From Bradyrhizobium sp. CB1650 (lineage in GTDB: Bacteria > Pseudomonadota > Alphaproteobacteria > Rhizobiales > Xanthobacteraceae): a stretch of DNA of 64,000 nt. Under the pieces are notes generated by a model. That model ran no database searches and had not been told where the DNA came from. It was given only the letters and a program-made list of their open reading frames with translations. Shown in pieces: positions 1 through 8,950 of the stretch. The DNA lies in NCBI RefSeq assembly GCF_029761915.1, contig NZ_CP121695.1, positions 1,054,001 to 1,118,000 on the forward strand, given 5' to 3'. The stretch's first letter is position 1, and each line of letters begins with the position of its first letter. Both the position numbers and the translations under genes were made by a program.

Positions 1-1400
1 AGGTCTACATCATCGACGAAGTCCACATGCTGTCGACGGCGGCCTTCAACGCCTTCCTGAAGACGCTGGAAGAGCCGCCGGAGCATGCAAAATTCGTGTT
101 CGCGACCACCGAGATCCGCAAGGTTCCGGTGACCGTGCTGTCGCGCTGCCAGCGTTTCGACCTGCGCCGGGTCGAGGCCGACGTGCTGATGAAGCACCTC
201 GCCAATATCGCGACGAAAGAAAGCGTCGAGATCGAGCCGGAGGCGCTCGGCATCATCGCGCGCGCCGCGGAAGGATCCGTGCGCGATTCGCTGTCGCTGC
301 TCGACCAGGCGATCGCGCATGCGGCGGGCCAGGTGAAGGCCGACGCCGTCAGGCAGATGCTGGGGCTCGCCGACCGCACCCGTGTCATCGACCTCTTCGA
401 TTCGCTGGCGCGTGGCGACATCGCGACCGCCTTCAAGGAGTTCCGCGACCAGTACGACACCGGTGCCGATCCGATCGTCGTGCTCTCGGACCTCGCCGAA
501 TTCGTCAACTTCGTCACCCGCGTGAAGATCGTGCCGGCGACCGCCGACAACGTTGCCTATGGCGAGACCGAGCGGCTGCGCGCGCGCGATTTCGCCGCGA
601 AGATCTCGATGCGGGTGCTGTCGCGGATGTGGCAGATGCTGCTCAAGGGCATCACCGAGGTGCAGGCCGCGACTCGGCCCGCCGCGGCCGCCGAGATGGT
701 GCTGGTGCGCATCGCCTATGTTGCCGACCTGCCGACGCCGGACGAAGCCATCAGGATGCTGGAACAGAACGGCGGTGGCTCACAGGCCGCGAGCGGCGGA
801 AGTGCCGCGCGCAGTGCGCCGGCCGCACCCGTTGCCTCTGCGCCGGTTGCCTCCGCGGCGCCCGTCCGCGCGCCGACCCCGTCGCCGTCATCGTTCGGCG
901 GCGGCGCCCGGCCGCAGATGGCAGTCCCCGCGCCGGATCCGCAAGGCGCCGCGCCCGCGCTGCGCATCACCAGCTTCACCCAGCTCGTCGCGCTCGCCGG
1001 CCAGAAGCGCGATCTCATGACCAAGGGCGCGCTCGAAGGCGACATGCGCCTCGTCCGTTTCGAGGAGGGCCGGCTGGAGGTCGCGCTCGAGCCCAACGCC
1101 TCCAAGACCACGATCACCGAGCTTGCCCGCAAGTTCGAGCTCTGGACCGGCCGCCGCTGGACCGTGATCGTCTCCAACGAGCAGGGCCAGCCGACGCTGC
1201 GTTCGGTGAACCAGGCCGCCAAGCAGGAGCATGCGCGTACCGCCGAGGCCGATCCGCGCGTGCAGGAGGTGCTGTCGCGCTTTCCCGGCGCAAAGGTTGT
1301 AGAGGTCCGCAGGCTTGCCCCCGAGACGCCGGAATCCAATATTAACTCGGACTATGGCAGTGATGATCCGGTCGACGGTTCCGACAGCGACGATCTCTAA
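1..1400 (+). CDS. dnaX: DNA polymerase III subunit gamma/tau, 3' part (5' end outside window)
   Basis: Clamp-loader ATPase subunit that loads the beta sliding clamp and tethers the core polymerases. The frame is already open at base 3 and the first residues contain the DEVHML Walker B box, so the start and Walker A lie upstream. A FATTEIRKVPVTVLSRC segment (sensor 1 / arginine-finger region) follows, then the helical clamp-loader domains II and III. A Pro/Ala-rich linker at about 1.0 kb leads into a tau-type C-terminal domain ending in an acidic tail. About 466 codons are visible. It is followed at once by ebfC and recR, the classic replication/repair operon. Identification is firm; only the length is unknown. 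Confidence 0.97.
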   Translation, partial: VYIIDEVHMLSTAAFNAFLKTLEEPPEHAKFVFATTEIRKVPVTVLSRCQRFDLRRVEADVLMKHLANIATKESVEIEPEALGIIARAAEGSVRDSLSLLDQAIAHAAGQVKADAVRQMLGLADRTRVIDLFDSLARGDIATAFKEFRDQYDTGADPIVVLSDLAEFVNFVTRVKIVPATADNVAYGETERLRARDFAAKISMRVLSRMWQMLLKGITEVQAATRPAAAAEMVLVRIAYVADLPTPDEAIRMLEQNGGGSQAASGGSAARSAPAAPVASAPVASAAPVRAPTPSPSSFGGGARPQMAVPAPDPQGAAPALRITSFTQLVALAGQKRDLMTKGALEGDMRLVRFEEGRLEVALEPNASKTTITELARKFELWTGRRWTVIVSNEQGQPTLRSVNQAAKQEHARTAEADPRVQEVLSRFPGAKVVEVRRLAPETPESNINSDYGSDDPVDGSDSDDL

Positions 1401-1426
1401 GCCAGGCTTTCCAAGGACAGGCACCG

Positions 1427-1747
1427 ATGGCTGATTTTCTCGGCATGATGAAGCAGGCGGCGGAGCTGCAATCCAAGATGCAGGCGATGCAGGAGGAGCT
1501 CGGCAATGTCGAAGTCGAGGGCATCTCCGGCGGTGGCCTGGTCGCGGTGCGCATGACCGCGAAGATGGACGTGAAGGGCGTGAAGATCGATCCTTCGCTG
1601 ATGAAGCCCGAGGAGCGCGAAGTGCTGGAGGACCTTCTGGTCACCGCATGTAGCGATGCGCGCCGCAAGGCGGAAACGGCGATGCAGGAAAAGATGCAGT
1701 CCTTGACCGGCGGGCTCGGCCTGCCGCCGGGGCTGTTCGGCCAATAA
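1427..1747 (+). CDS. ebfC: YbaB/EbfC family nucleoid-associated protein
   Basis: A 106-aa protein matching the usual size of the YbaB/EbfC family, small dimeric DNA-binding proteins that coat the nucleoid. The N-terminal helix is the typical [18 protein letters not shown], followed by a glycine-rich loop ([11 protein letters not shown]) and a C-terminal helix ending [10 protein letters not shown]. It begins 26 bp after the dnaX stop and its stop is 1 bp before the recR ATG, so the three genes almost certainly form one transcript, an arrangement conserved across bacteria. Confidence 0.95.
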   Translation: MADFLGMMKQAAELQSKMQAMQEELGNVEVEGISGGGLVAVRMTAKMDVKGVKIDPSLMKPEEREVLEDLLVTACSDARRKAETAMQEKMQSLTGGLGLPPGLFGQ

Positions 1748-1748
1748 C

Positions 1749-2351
1749 ATGGGCGCGGTTGCAGGTCCCGAGATCGAGCGGCTGGTCCAGCTTCTCGCAC
1801 GGCTGCCGGGCCTCGGTCCCCGCTCGGCGCGGCGAGCGGCGCTGCATCTCATCAAGAAGCGCGAGGCGCTGATGATGCCGCTGTCGGGCGCCTTGCAGGT
1901 CGCGCTCGACAAGGTGCAGGTGTGCGGGACCTGCGGCAACATCGACACGCAGAATCCCTGCACGGTCTGCACCGATCCGCGGCGCGACCCCTCGATCATC
2001 GTCGTCGTCGCCGACGTCGCCGATCTCTGGGCGCTGGAACGGGCCAATGCGACGCAGGGCCGCTATCATGTGCTTGGCGCGACATTGTCGCCGCTGGACG
2101 GCGTCGGTCCGCAGGATCTCACCATTGATGCGCTGGTCGCCCGCGCGCATGATGCGCAGGTGCACGAAATCATCCTTGCCCTGAATGCGACGGTCGACGG
2201 CCAGACCACCGCGCATTACATCACCGACCTGCTCCAGGACGCCAACGTCAAGGTGACCCGGCTCGCCCATGGCGTGCCGGTCGGCGGCGAGCTCGATTAT
2301 CTCGATGAGGGTACGCTATCGGCCGCGATGCGGCAGCGCACCCTGTTCTAA
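1749..2351 (+). CDS. recR: Recombination mediator protein RecR
   Basis: A 200-aa protein of the normal RecR length; with RecF/RecO it loads RecA at gaps and stalled forks. An N-terminal helix-hairpin-helix region ([19 protein letters not shown]) is followed by a C4 zinc finger with Cys59, Cys62, Cys71 and Cys74. A Toprim domain comes next ([14 protein letters not shown] and the LSPLDGVGP loop), then the conserved tail [17 protein letters not shown]. It begins 1 bp after the ebfC stop, which implies translational coupling. Confidence 0.97.
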   Translation: MGAVAGPEIERLVQLLARLPGLGPRSARRAALHLIKKREALMMPLSGALQVALDKVQVCGTCGNIDTQNPCTVCTDPRRDPSIIVVVADVADLWALERANATQGRYHVLGATLSPLDGVGPQDLTIDALVARAHDAQVHEIILALNATVDGQTTAHYITDLLQDANVKVTRLAHGVPVGGELDYLDEGTLSAAMRQRTLF

Positions 2352-2381
2352 CAATCCTACGGAAGTTACGGAACGGACGAC

Positions 2382-2819
2382 ATGACGAAACGATTCGCCA
2401 AACGGCTGGCCTTGGTCGCGACGATGATGACGCTGGTGACACCGGCCTTCTCCGCGCAGCAGGGCGACGAGGCTCCGCCGCCGCCAAAGCCCGGCAAGCC
2501 GATCAACACGGGAGACGTGCTCTCGGGCGAGCTGAACGCCATGCGCGTGCGCGACGTCAAGAACGGCGGCAAGAGGGTTGCGACCTTCCTGGTCACGTCC
2601 GAGCCGCGCCGCCTGCCGCCGCCGAGTGGGCTCTGCAATCTCGAGACCGGACCCGAGACGTTCCAGCTCGTCACCTCCAGCGACGCGCAGGCCACGCAGC
2701 TCAAATCGTTCGTCGGCAAGGAGATCTCGGTCAAGGTCGACGAGATCGCCTGCGCCAGCGATGCCGGCCAGATGAGCGAAGCCGTGATCACGAAGTGGAG
2801 CCTGGTGAGGAAACAGTAG
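2382..2819 (+). CDS. Secreted protein of unknown function
   Basis: A 145-aa protein starting with a clear Sec signal peptide: basic MTKRFAKR, a hydrophobic stretch, then an AFSA cleavage site near residue 25. The mature part has no family I can name. It has a Pro-rich N-terminus (EAPPPPKPGKP) and two cysteines (one in GLCNLE, one in EIACASD) that could form a disulfide in the periplasm. It lies 30 bp after recR on the same strand but is not a usual member of that operon. A palindromic repeat follows it. Confidence 0.8.
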   Translation: MTKRFAKRLALVATMMTLVTPAFSAQQGDEAPPPPKPGKPINTGDVLSGELNAMRVRDVKNGGKRVATFLVTSEPRRLPPPSGLCNLETGPETFQLVTSSDAQATQLKSFVGKEISVKVDEIACASDAGQMSEAVITKWSLVRKQ

Positions 2820-2840
2820 GGCTCGCAAACAATTCGGTGT

Positions 2841-2940
2841 CGTCGCCCGGCTTGACCGGGCGACCCAGTACGCCGCGGCTTCTCGAAAATCACAACCGTC
2901 TCTGGAATACTGGATGCCCCGCCTCCGCGGGGCATGACGG
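2841..2940. repeat. Palindromic intergenic repeat, copy 1
   Basis: About 100 bp made of two inward-facing hairpin arms (CGTCGCCCGGCTTGACCGGG and GGATGCCCCGCC...GGGGCATGACGG) joined by the shared internal words CCAGTACGCCGCGG and ATACTGGAT. The same design recurs in many gaps of the first 20 kb. It lies between convergent genes and could fold as a terminator-like structure in either direction. Confidence 0.8.
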
Positions 2941-2952
2941 ATACTGTGATTG

Positions 2953-4317
2953 CTAAACCCGCACCGGCCCCAGCGTCGCGAAATGTCCGCGCTTCTGCAG
3001 GTACGCGAGCAGGATCAGGCTGGGCACCGCGACCACGACGCAGATCATGAAGAACAGCGGCCAGCCCGTCAGCTTCGCGACGAATCCCGCGCCTGATGAC
3101 AGATAGGTGCGCCCCACAGCCGCGAGCGCGGTGAGCAGCGCATATTGCGTGGCGGTGTGCAGCGGGTTCCGGCACAGCGCGGAGAGGTAGGCGACGAAGA
3201 TCACGGTGCCGATGGCGCTGGTGAAGTTCTCGCAGGTGATGGCGAAGGCGAGCGCCCACTGGTTGGTGCCGACCAGCGCGAGCCAGGAGAAGGACAGGTT
3301 CGCGATCGCCTGCACCACGCCGCCGATCCACAAGCTCGTCGCCAGCGAATAGCGCCGCGCCACGAAGCCCCCGGCAAAGCCGCCGATCAGCGTTGCGGCA
3401 AGGCCGACGCCCTTCACGATCGCCGCATAGTCGTTGCGGGAAAAGCCGAGATCGATCACGAACGGCGCCGTCATGGTGCCCGAGAACGCGTCGGTGAATT
3501 TGAACAGCACCACGAAGGCGAGCGCGGCGAGCGCATCCTTGCGCGACAGGAATTCCGAGAAGGCGCCGATCGCGGCGTGCAGCACGCGCGCGAACGCCGT
3601 CTCGGCTTGCGTCGCCGCTTCAGCCCGCACCGATTGTTCGGGCTCGGTCGCGGCGAGCGCCGTGACCGTGCCGATCAACACCATCGCCGCCATCACCACA
3701 TAGCCCCACATCCAGGCCGAGGAGCGCGGAAGGCCGGTGCTCTCGAAGCCGGAGACGATGAAGAGCGCGCCGGCGGTCGAGACCAGCATGCCGATGCGGT
3801 AGGCTGCGACGTAGGACGCCATGCCGGCAGCCTGCTCGCTTTCGGGCAGGCTCTCGACGCGGAAGGCGTCGACCACGATGTCCTGCGTCGACGACGTCGT
3901 CGCGACCAGCAGCGCGCCGAGCGCGACGAAGAATGGCGAGCGCGCCGGATCGGTCAGCGCCAGCAGCAGGATCGAGACGATCAGCAGCAGTTGCGAGAAC
4001 AATAGCCAGCCGCGGCGGCGGCCGACGGCGTGGGTGAACAGCGGCACATGCAGCGCATCCACCAGCGGCGCCCACAGGAATTTCAGCGTGTAGGGTGTGC
4101 CGACCAGCGCGAACAGCCCGATGGTTCCGAGATCGACCCCGGATTCCCGCATCCACACCAAAAGCGTCGATCCCGACAGCGCCAGCGGCAACCCCGAGGA
4201 GAAGCCGAGAAACAGCACGATCAGCACCCGCGGCTGCAGGTACACGGCAAGGCCATCACGCCAGGACGTGGCGGGGGCCTCAGTGCTGGCGGGGGAGGTT
4301 GTGTCGGGTGCGGTCAT
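2953..4317 (-). CDS. AmpG-like MFS permease (muropeptide transporter family)
   Basis: A 454-aa polytopic inner-membrane protein with about 12 hydrophobic segments. The opening segment (VLIVLFLGFSSGLPLALSGSTLLVWMRESG) and the motifs FALVGTPYTLKFLWAPLVD and STQDIVVDAFRVE are hallmarks of the AmpG/SLC33-type MFS branch. AmpG imports anhydro-muropeptides for cell-wall recycling and can feed beta-lactamase induction. No ampR/ampC neighbour is present, so the substrate is inferred from family only. Confidence 0.88.
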   Translation of the reverse strand: MTAPDTTSPASTEAPATSWRDGLAVYLQPRVLIVLFLGFSSGLPLALSGSTLLVWMRESGVDLGTIGLFALVGTPYTLKFLWAPLVDALHVPLFTHAVGRRRGWLLFSQLLLIVSILLLALTDPARSPFFVALGALLVATTSSTQDIVVDAFRVESLPESEQAAGMASYVAAYRIGMLVSTAGALFIVSGFESTGLPRSSAWMWGYVVMAAMVLIGTVTALAATEPEQSVRAEAATQAETAFARVLHAAIGAFSEFLSRKDALAALAFVVLFKFTDAFSGTMTAPFVIDLGFSRNDYAAIVKGVGLAATLIGGFAGGFVARRYSLATSLWIGGVVQAIANLSFSWLALVGTNQWALAFAITCENFTSAIGTVIFVAYLSALCRNPLHTATQYALLTALAAVGRTYLSSGAGFVAKLTGWPLFFMICVVVAVPSLILLAYLQKRGHFATLGPVRV

Positions 4318-4396
4318 GGGGAGGTGTTAGCAGATTCTGGCCGAAATGCCTCCCCGCCGTCGGATCGAAGCGGGAGTTGGCGCCGTCCTCTCGGTG

Positions 4397-4496
4397 TCAT
4401 CGTCCGCGAAGGCGGACGATCCAGTACTCCAGGGCGTTTCGGCTCAATAACGACTGTCACGGCGTACTGGATGCCCCGCCTTCGCGGGGCATGACA
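4397..4496. repeat. Palindromic intergenic repeat, copy 2 (left of GIY-YIG gene)
   Basis: Same 100-bp design as copy 1: arm TCATCGTCCGCGAAGGCGGA, then CCAGTACTC, a variable centre, GTACTGGATGCCCCGCC, and an outer arm ending GGGGCATGACA. Both outer arms are nearly identical to the repeat at 4820-4920 and lie in the same orientation, so the two copies bracket the GIY-YIG gene as direct repeats. Confidence 0.85.
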
Positions 4497-4499
4497 GTG

Positions 4500-4802
4500 T
4501 CATGGTGGGCCGGCTAAGGCGGGATAAAGATCGTCCCAATTCGGATTGTGCTGCTCAATCAGGCGAATCTTCCAAGCCCTGTTCCATTTCTTCAGCCGCT
4601 TCTCCCGCTTGATGGCGTTCTCGGGATCGTCGAACTGCTCAAAATAGACCAGCCTTGCAACGTCGTACTTTTCCGTGAAGCTCCCGATGAGTTTTGATTT
4701 ATGCTCCGCCACCCGGCGGATGAGGTCATTCGTCACGCCGATGTACAGCGTTCCGCCGATCTTGCTGGCGAGGATGTACACGTAGTAGACGCGCTCTCCC
4801 AT
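4500..4802 (-). CDS. GIY-YIG nuclease superfamily protein (YhbQ/UPF0213-like)
   Basis: A 100-aa protein consisting of a single GIY-YIG domain. The N-terminal strand VYYVYILASK and TLYIGVTNDLIRRVAEHK give the GIY/YIG pair, with Arg in the following helix. The conserved Glu lies in the ENAIKREKRLKKW segment. Stand-alone proteins of this class are poorly characterised and some have DNA endonuclease activity in vitro. The gene is exactly bracketed by two near-identical palindromic repeats in direct orientation, a cassette-like layout. Confidence 0.9.
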   Translation of the reverse strand: MGERVYYVYILASKIGGTLYIGVTNDLIRRVAEHKSKLIGSFTEKYDVARLVYFEQFDDPENAIKREKRLKKWNRAWKIRLIEQHNPNWDDLYPALAGPP

Positions 4803-4819
4803 CTGCCACCTTCTCCGGT

Positions 4820-4920
4820 GTCATCGTCCGCGAAGGCGGACGATCCAGTACTCACCGGCGTCTTGGTTCAATCACGGCCGCCGCGGCGTACTGGATGCCC
4901 CGCCTTCGCGGGGCATGACA
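4820..4920. repeat. Palindromic intergenic repeat, copy 3 (right of GIY-YIG gene)
   Basis: Near-duplicate of the repeat at 4397-4496: the first ~35 bases and last ~30 bases agree, while the centre differs. It separates the GIY-YIG gene start from the rmuC stop. Confidence 0.85.
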
Positions 4921-4934
4921 GTGTGCCTCAAATC

Positions 4935-6134
4935 TCACTCCCCCGCCTGGAGCTTGCGCGGGAACAGCTCCGGCGCGCTTGCCACCACCAGGCGCGGGCC
5001 CTCCGGCGTATCGCTCTTGCTGAAATCGAGCTCCTCGATCCGCCCGGCGCGCTTTTCAATCTTGTCGGCGGAGATCAGGACCTGGCGCACGTCCTCGCTC
5101 ACGTCGGCAAAATGCTTCTGCAGCTTCAGCACGCGGTCGCGCAGGCGCCCCAGGTCGTCGCCGAGCTTGATCACCTCGGTGCGGATCTGGTCGGCAGCAT
5201 CGCGCATGCGCGCATCCTTCATGATCTGCTGCATCACCTGGATCGCCAGCATCAAGAGCGAAGGCGATACCAGCACGACGCGGGCGCGATAGGCCTTCTG
5301 GATCACGTCGTCGAAGCCGTCATGGATCTCGGCATAGACCGATTCCGACGGCACGAACATCAGCGCCATCTCCTGGGTCTCGCCGGTGACGAGATATTTT
5401 TCGGCGATGTCGCTGACATGCTTCATGACGTCGCTGCGCAGCCGCTGCGTGGCAATCCGCCGCTCGTCATCGCTGCGCGCATCGTGCAGCGCGGTCATCG
5501 CCTCCAGCGGAAATTTGGCGTCGATGCAGAGCGGACGCTGATCGGGCAGAAACACCACGCAGTCCGGCCGCTTTCCGGTCGAGAGCGTGAACTGGAACTC
5601 GTAGGAGCCTTTCGGGAGGCCGTCCTGGACGATCGTCTCCATCCGCGCCTGGCCGAACGCGCCGCGCGACTGCTTGTTGGCGAGCACGTCGCGCAAGGTC
5701 GTCACCTGCGTGGTGAGGTCGGTGAGGTTCTTGTGCGCGCTGTCGATGATGCCGAGCCGCTCGTGCAGCGCCCGCAGGCTCTCCATGGTGTTGCGGGTCG
5801 AATGTTCCATCGACTGGCCGACGCGATGGGTCACCGAATCGAGCCGCTCGTTGACCGCGCGCGCCATCTCGGCCTGGCGGCCGGCGAGTGACTGGGTCAT
5901 GGCGTCGACCCGGCCCGACGCCTCGCTCTGGGCCCGCAGCATTTCGCTCAGCCGCTCCTCGAGCTCGTCGGCCCGGATGGTCTGGGCCATCGCAAGTTCC
6001 GCGCCGCGCCGGGAAGAGCGGGCGATGATGATGGCGATCACCACGAGCAGGATGAGGACCAGCACGCCAAAGCCGATCAGCGCATCGATGGTGCGCACCG
6101 GCCAGTCGCCAGCGATGAAAATGATCTCGTTCAT
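4935..6134 (-). CDS. rmuC: DNA recombination protein RmuC
   Basis: A 399-aa protein: one N-terminal membrane segment (LIGFGVLVLILLVVIAIIIA, about residues 20-40), a long coiled coil (about 45-165), then the RmuC nuclease-like domain (KGSYEFQFTLSTGKRPDCVVFLPD ... PLCIDAKFPLEAM ... MFVPSESVYAEI). RmuC limits inversions at short inverted repeats. I start it at the ATG at 6134 (MNEIIF) because this puts the membrane segment at the N-terminus. The open frame continues upstream only through antisense-def sequence. Confidence 0.93.
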   Translation of the reverse strand: MNEIIFIAGDWPVRTIDALIGFGVLVLILLVVIAIIIARSSRRGAELAMAQTIRADELEERLSEMLRAQSEASGRVDAMTQSLAGRQAEMARAVNERLDSVTHRVGQSMEHSTRNTMESLRALHERLGIIDSAHKNLTDLTTQVTTLRDVLANKQSRGAFGQARMETIVQDGLPKGSYEFQFTLSTGKRPDCVVFLPDQRPLCIDAKFPLEAMTALHDARSDDERRIATQRLRSDVMKHVSDIAEKYLVTGETQEMALMFVPSESVYAEIHDGFDDVIQKAYRARVVLVSPSLLMLAIQVMQQIMKDARMRDAADQIRTEVIKLGDDLGRLRDRVLKLQKHFADVSEDVRQVLISADKIEKRAGRIEELDFSKSDTPEGPRLVVASAPELFPRKLQAGE

Positions 6135-6184
6135 GCCACCCGTTCTAGCCGATTCGCGCGCGTGTGCGAACGAAGAGGGAACGC

Positions 6185-6256
6185 TTATGGTTAACAGCTC
6201 GCTAATTTTTATGGTTAACGGCGCCTTAAGTTTTATGGTTAGCGGACGGTTAACGG
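6185..6256. promoter_or_regulatory. Three tandem CtrA-like boxes between rmuC and def
   Basis: Three units of TTATGGTTAAC or TTATGGTTAGC start at 6185, 6209 and 6233, an exact 24-bp period. Each contains a TTAA-N7-TTAA-like site: 6191-6205 (TTAA-N7-CTAA), 6215-6229 (TTAA-N7-TTAA, exact) and 6239-6253 (TTAG-N7-TTAA). This matches the known binding consensus of the alphaproteobacterial cell-cycle regulator CtrA. The sites lie in the divergent promoter region of rmuC and def; which gene they control cannot be told. Confidence 0.6.
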
Positions 6257-6305
6257 TGTTCCGGGCCGCATTGACCGCATCAGGCGCGGGGCTTAAATCG
6301 CCGCC

Positions 6306-6833
6306 ATGGCCCTCAGAGAAATCATCATCCTGCCCGACAAGCAGTTGCGTCTGGTCTCCAAGCCGATCGAGAAGGTCACGCCGGAGATACGCAAGCTTGC
6401 CGACGACATGTTCGAGACCATGTACGACGCGCCCGGCATTGGCTTGGCGGCGATCCAGGTCGCGCAACCGCTGCGCCTGATCACCATGGACCTCGCCAAG
6501 CGCGACGAGAACGGCGAGACCAAGCACGAGCCGCGCGTCTTCATCAATCCCGAGATCATCGCCGCGTCCGAGGAGCTGTCGGTTTACGAGGAAGGCTGCC
6601 TCTCGATCCCCGAATATTACGAGGAGGTCGAACGTCCCGCGAAGGTGCGCGTCCGCTTCACCGACCTCGACGGCAAGGTGCACGAGGAGGACGCCGAAGG
6701 CCTCTACGCCACCTGCATCCAGCACGAGATCGACCATCTCAACGGCGTGCTCTTCGTCGACTATCTGTCGAAGCTCAAGCGTGACCGCGTGTTCAAGAAA
6801 TTCGAGAAGGCCGCCAAGCGCGTGGCGGAGTAG
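6306..6833 (+). CDS. def: Peptide deformylase
   Basis: A 175-aa metalloenzyme that removes the formyl group from nascent N-terminal Met. All three family motifs are present: GIGLAAIQV (motif 1), EGCLS with metal ligand Cys98 (motif 2), and HEIDH with His140 and His144 plus catalytic Glu141 (motif 3). It is followed by fmt and truA on the same strand. The pairing with fmt is functional, since one adds and the other removes the formyl group. Confidence 0.98.
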   Translation: MALREIIILPDKQLRLVSKPIEKVTPEIRKLADDMFETMYDAPGIGLAAIQVAQPLRLITMDLAKRDENGETKHEPRVFINPEIIAASEELSVYEEGCLSIPEYYEEVERPAKVRVRFTDLDGKVHEEDAEGLYATCIQHEIDHLNGVLFVDYLSKLKRDRVFKKFEKAAKRVAE

Positions 6834-6850
6834 GCTTGGCTCTCTCAAGT

Positions 6851-6937
6851 CGTCATGGCCGGGCTTGGCCCGGCCATCCACGCCTTGCTTGCTTGGCCGA
6901 AGAACGTGGATGCCCGGAACAAGCCCGGGCATGACGG
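6851..6937. repeat. Palindromic intergenic repeat, copy 4
   Basis: Arms CGTCATGGCCGGGCTTGGCC... and ...AAGCCCGGGCATGACGG fold back on each other, and inner words CATCCACG / CGTGGATG pair. It lies between def and fmt, so it may act as an attenuator or mRNA-stability element inside the operon. A nearly identical subtype lies at 13383-13469. Confidence 0.8.
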
Positions 6938-6967
6938 AAAACCAGAACTCTGACCGAACGCCGCCAC

Positions 6968-7903
6968 ATGCCCCTCCGCCTCATCTTCATGGGTACGCCC
7001 GATTTCTCCGTGCCGACGCTGCTCGAGCTGGTGGCGCACGGTCACGAGATCGCGGCGGTCTATACCCGCGCGCCGAAGCCGGGCGGGCGGCGCGGCCTGC
7101 AATTGCAGCCGACGCCCGTGGAGGAAGCCGCGCGAAAACTCGGTGTGCCCGTGCTGACGCCGAAGACGCTGAAGACACAGGAAGCGCTCGACGCTTTTCG
7201 CGCATTCGACGCCGATGCCGCCGTCGTCGTCGCCTACGGCATGATCCTGCCGCAGGCGATCCTCGATGCGCCAAAGCTCGGCTGCTACAACCTGCACGCC
7301 TCGTTGCTGCCGCGCTGGCGCGGTGCAGCTCCCATCAACCGCGCGATCATGGCTGGCGATGCCGAGAGCGGCGTGATGGTGATGAAGATGGATGTCGGCC
7401 TCGATACCGGCGACATCGCCATGGCCGAGCGCCTCGCGATCACGGACAGCATGACGGCTGCCGATCTGCACGATCGCCTCTCCCGGCTCGGTGCCGATCT
7501 GATGGTCCGCGCGATGGCCGTGCTCGACCGCGGCGGGCTCCAGCTCACCAGGCAGAGCGAGGATGGCGTCACCTACGCCGCCAAGATCGACAAGGCCGAG
7601 GCACGGATCGACTGGAGCAGGCCGGCTCGCGCGGTGCTGCGCCACATCCATGGCCTGTCGCCGTTTCCCGGCGCCTGGGGCGAGCTCGCCGGGGTGAGCG
7701 AGAATGCGCGCGTAAAAATCCTGCGCTGCGAGCTGGCGAAGGGTGCGGGCGCGCCAGGCGATGTCCTCGACGACCAGCTCACCATCGCCTGCGGCGACGG
7801 CGCCATCCGCATCACCGAGCTGCAGCGCGAAGGCAAGGCGCGGATGCGGGCGGCGGACTTTTTGCGCGGCGTGCCGTTGAGGGCAGGCGCGAGATTCACC
7901 TAA
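6968..7903 (+). CDS. fmt: Methionyl-tRNA formyltransferase
   Basis: A 311-aa enzyme of standard length that formylates initiator Met-tRNA using 10-formyl-tetrahydrofolate. The N-terminal hydrolase-fold domain has [14 protein letters not shown], the catalytic region [20 protein letters not shown] and the D-T-G site MDVGLDTGD. The C-terminal OB-like domain contains [14 protein letters not shown]. It lies between def and truA, a common alphaproteobacterial order. Confidence 0.98.
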   Translation: MPLRLIFMGTPDFSVPTLLELVAHGHEIAAVYTRAPKPGGRRGLQLQPTPVEEAARKLGVPVLTPKTLKTQEALDAFRAFDADAAVVVAYGMILPQAILDAPKLGCYNLHASLLPRWRGAAPINRAIMAGDAESGVMVMKMDVGLDTGDIAMAERLAITDSMTAADLHDRLSRLGADLMVRAMAVLDRGGLQLTRQSEDGVTYAAKIDKAEARIDWSRPARAVLRHIHGLSPFPGAWGELAGVSENARVKILRCELAKGAGAPGDVLDDQLTIACGDGAIRITELQREGKARMRAADFLRGVPLRAGARFT

Positions 7904-7908
7904 CACTG

Positions 7909-8027
7909 TCATACCTCGCGAAGGCGGGGTATCCAGTACGCCGAGACCTCTCGGTCGAACGGATAGGCTGCGGAGTACTGGATCGCCCGCTCCAGTGCGC
8001 AATGGCGCACAAGGCGGGCGATGACGG
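7909..8027. repeat. Palindromic intergenic repeat, copy 5 (expanded)
   Basis: Begins GTCATACCTCGCGAAGGCGG and ends GGGCGGGCGATGACGG, with the usual CCAGTACGCC and AGTACTGGAT words inside. It has an extra small palindrome (AGTGCGCAATGGCGCAC) in the right arm, making it longer than the other copies. Its right edge supplies a spurious in-frame ATG upstream of truA. Confidence 0.75.
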
Positions 8028-8041
8028 TGAAATTGGACAAG

Positions 8042-8779
8042 ATGCCCCGCTACAAGCTCACCATCGAATATGACGGCGCGCCGTTCTGCGGCTGGCAGGT
8101 GCAGGAGACGCTGCCCTCGGTGCAGGGTGCGCTCGAAAAAGCCGTGAAGGCGATGACCGGCGCCGACGCGCGGGTGCATGGCGCGGGCCGCACCGATGCC
8201 GGGGTGCACGCGCTCGGCCAGGTCGCGCATGTCGACATCGAAAAGCACTTCGCGCCCGATCGTTTTCGCGACGGGTTGAATGCGCATCTGCGCCCGCATC
8301 CGGTCGCCGTGCTGGATGCCGAGGTCGTGCCGGAGAGTTTCGAGGCGCGCTTCTCCGCCATCAAGCGCCACTACCGCTACCGTATCGTCAACACCCGCGC
8401 CAATCTTGCGCTCGATGTCGGTCACGTCTGGCGTGTGCCGCGCAGGCTCGACACCGACGCGATGCATGCGGCGGCCCAGCGCCTGATCGGCAAGCACGAT
8501 TTCACCACCTTCCGTCACACCGAATGCCAGGCCAAGTCGCCGGAGAAGACGCTCGATCAGCTCGACGTGCTGCGCGATGGCCGCGAGGTGACGATCCTGA
8601 CCTCGGCGCGCTCCTTCCTGCACAGCCAGGTTCGTTCGATGGTCGGCTCGCTGGTCTGGGTCGGCGAAGGCCGCTGGACCGCGGACGATCTCGCCGCAGC
8701 CCTCAAAGCCCGCAACCGCGCCGCCTGCGGCATCGTCGCTCCGCCGGAGGGGCTGTATCTGGTGCGGGTGGACTATTAG
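8042..8779 (+). CDS. truA: tRNA pseudouridine(38-40) synthase TruA
   Basis: A 245-aa enzyme that makes pseudouridine at positions 38-40 of the tRNA anticodon arm. It begins with the typical [19 protein letters not shown]; the catalytic Asp lies in [15 protein letters not shown], and the C-terminal [15 protein letters not shown] block is conserved. An upstream in-frame ATG at 8021 lies inside the palindromic repeat and adds only seven non-conserved residues, so 8042 is the preferred start. Confidence 0.97.
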   Translation: MPRYKLTIEYDGAPFCGWQVQETLPSVQGALEKAVKAMTGADARVHGAGRTDAGVHALGQVAHVDIEKHFAPDRFRDGLNAHLRPHPVAVLDAEVVPESFEARFSAIKRHYRYRIVNTRANLALDVGHVWRVPRRLDTDAMHAAAQRLIGKHDFTTFRHTECQAKSPEKTLDQLDVLRDGREVTILTSARSFLHSQVRSMVGSLVWVGEGRWTADDLAAALKARNRAACGIVAPPEGLYLVRVDY

Positions 8780-8811
8780 TTGGGTGGGTCGCCTCTCGCC
8801 GCCCCATCGGG

Positions 8812-8912
8812 GTCATGCCCCGCGAAAGCGGGGCATCCAGTACGCCGCGGCTTCTCCGTATTCGTCACTGTCGCTGGAATACTGGATCGCCTGCCTTCGC
8901 GGGCGATGACGG
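8812..8912. repeat. Palindromic intergenic repeat, copy 6
   Basis: Canonical copy: GGTCATGCCCCGCGAAAGCG, CCAGTACGCCGCGGC, centre, ATACTGGATCG, and an outer arm ending GGGCGATGACGG. It lies between the convergent genes truA and dapE, where it may serve as a bidirectional terminator. Confidence 0.8.
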
Positions 8913-8950
8913 CGGAGCAAGTAGCGGGAGCGGAGTGAAGTGGCGGAAGC

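Noticed and set aside
6135..6932. N-terminal extension of the rmuC frame to 6932
   Set aside because: It would run through antisense-def and repeat sequence; the membrane anchor at the ATG 6134 gives the normal RmuC start.
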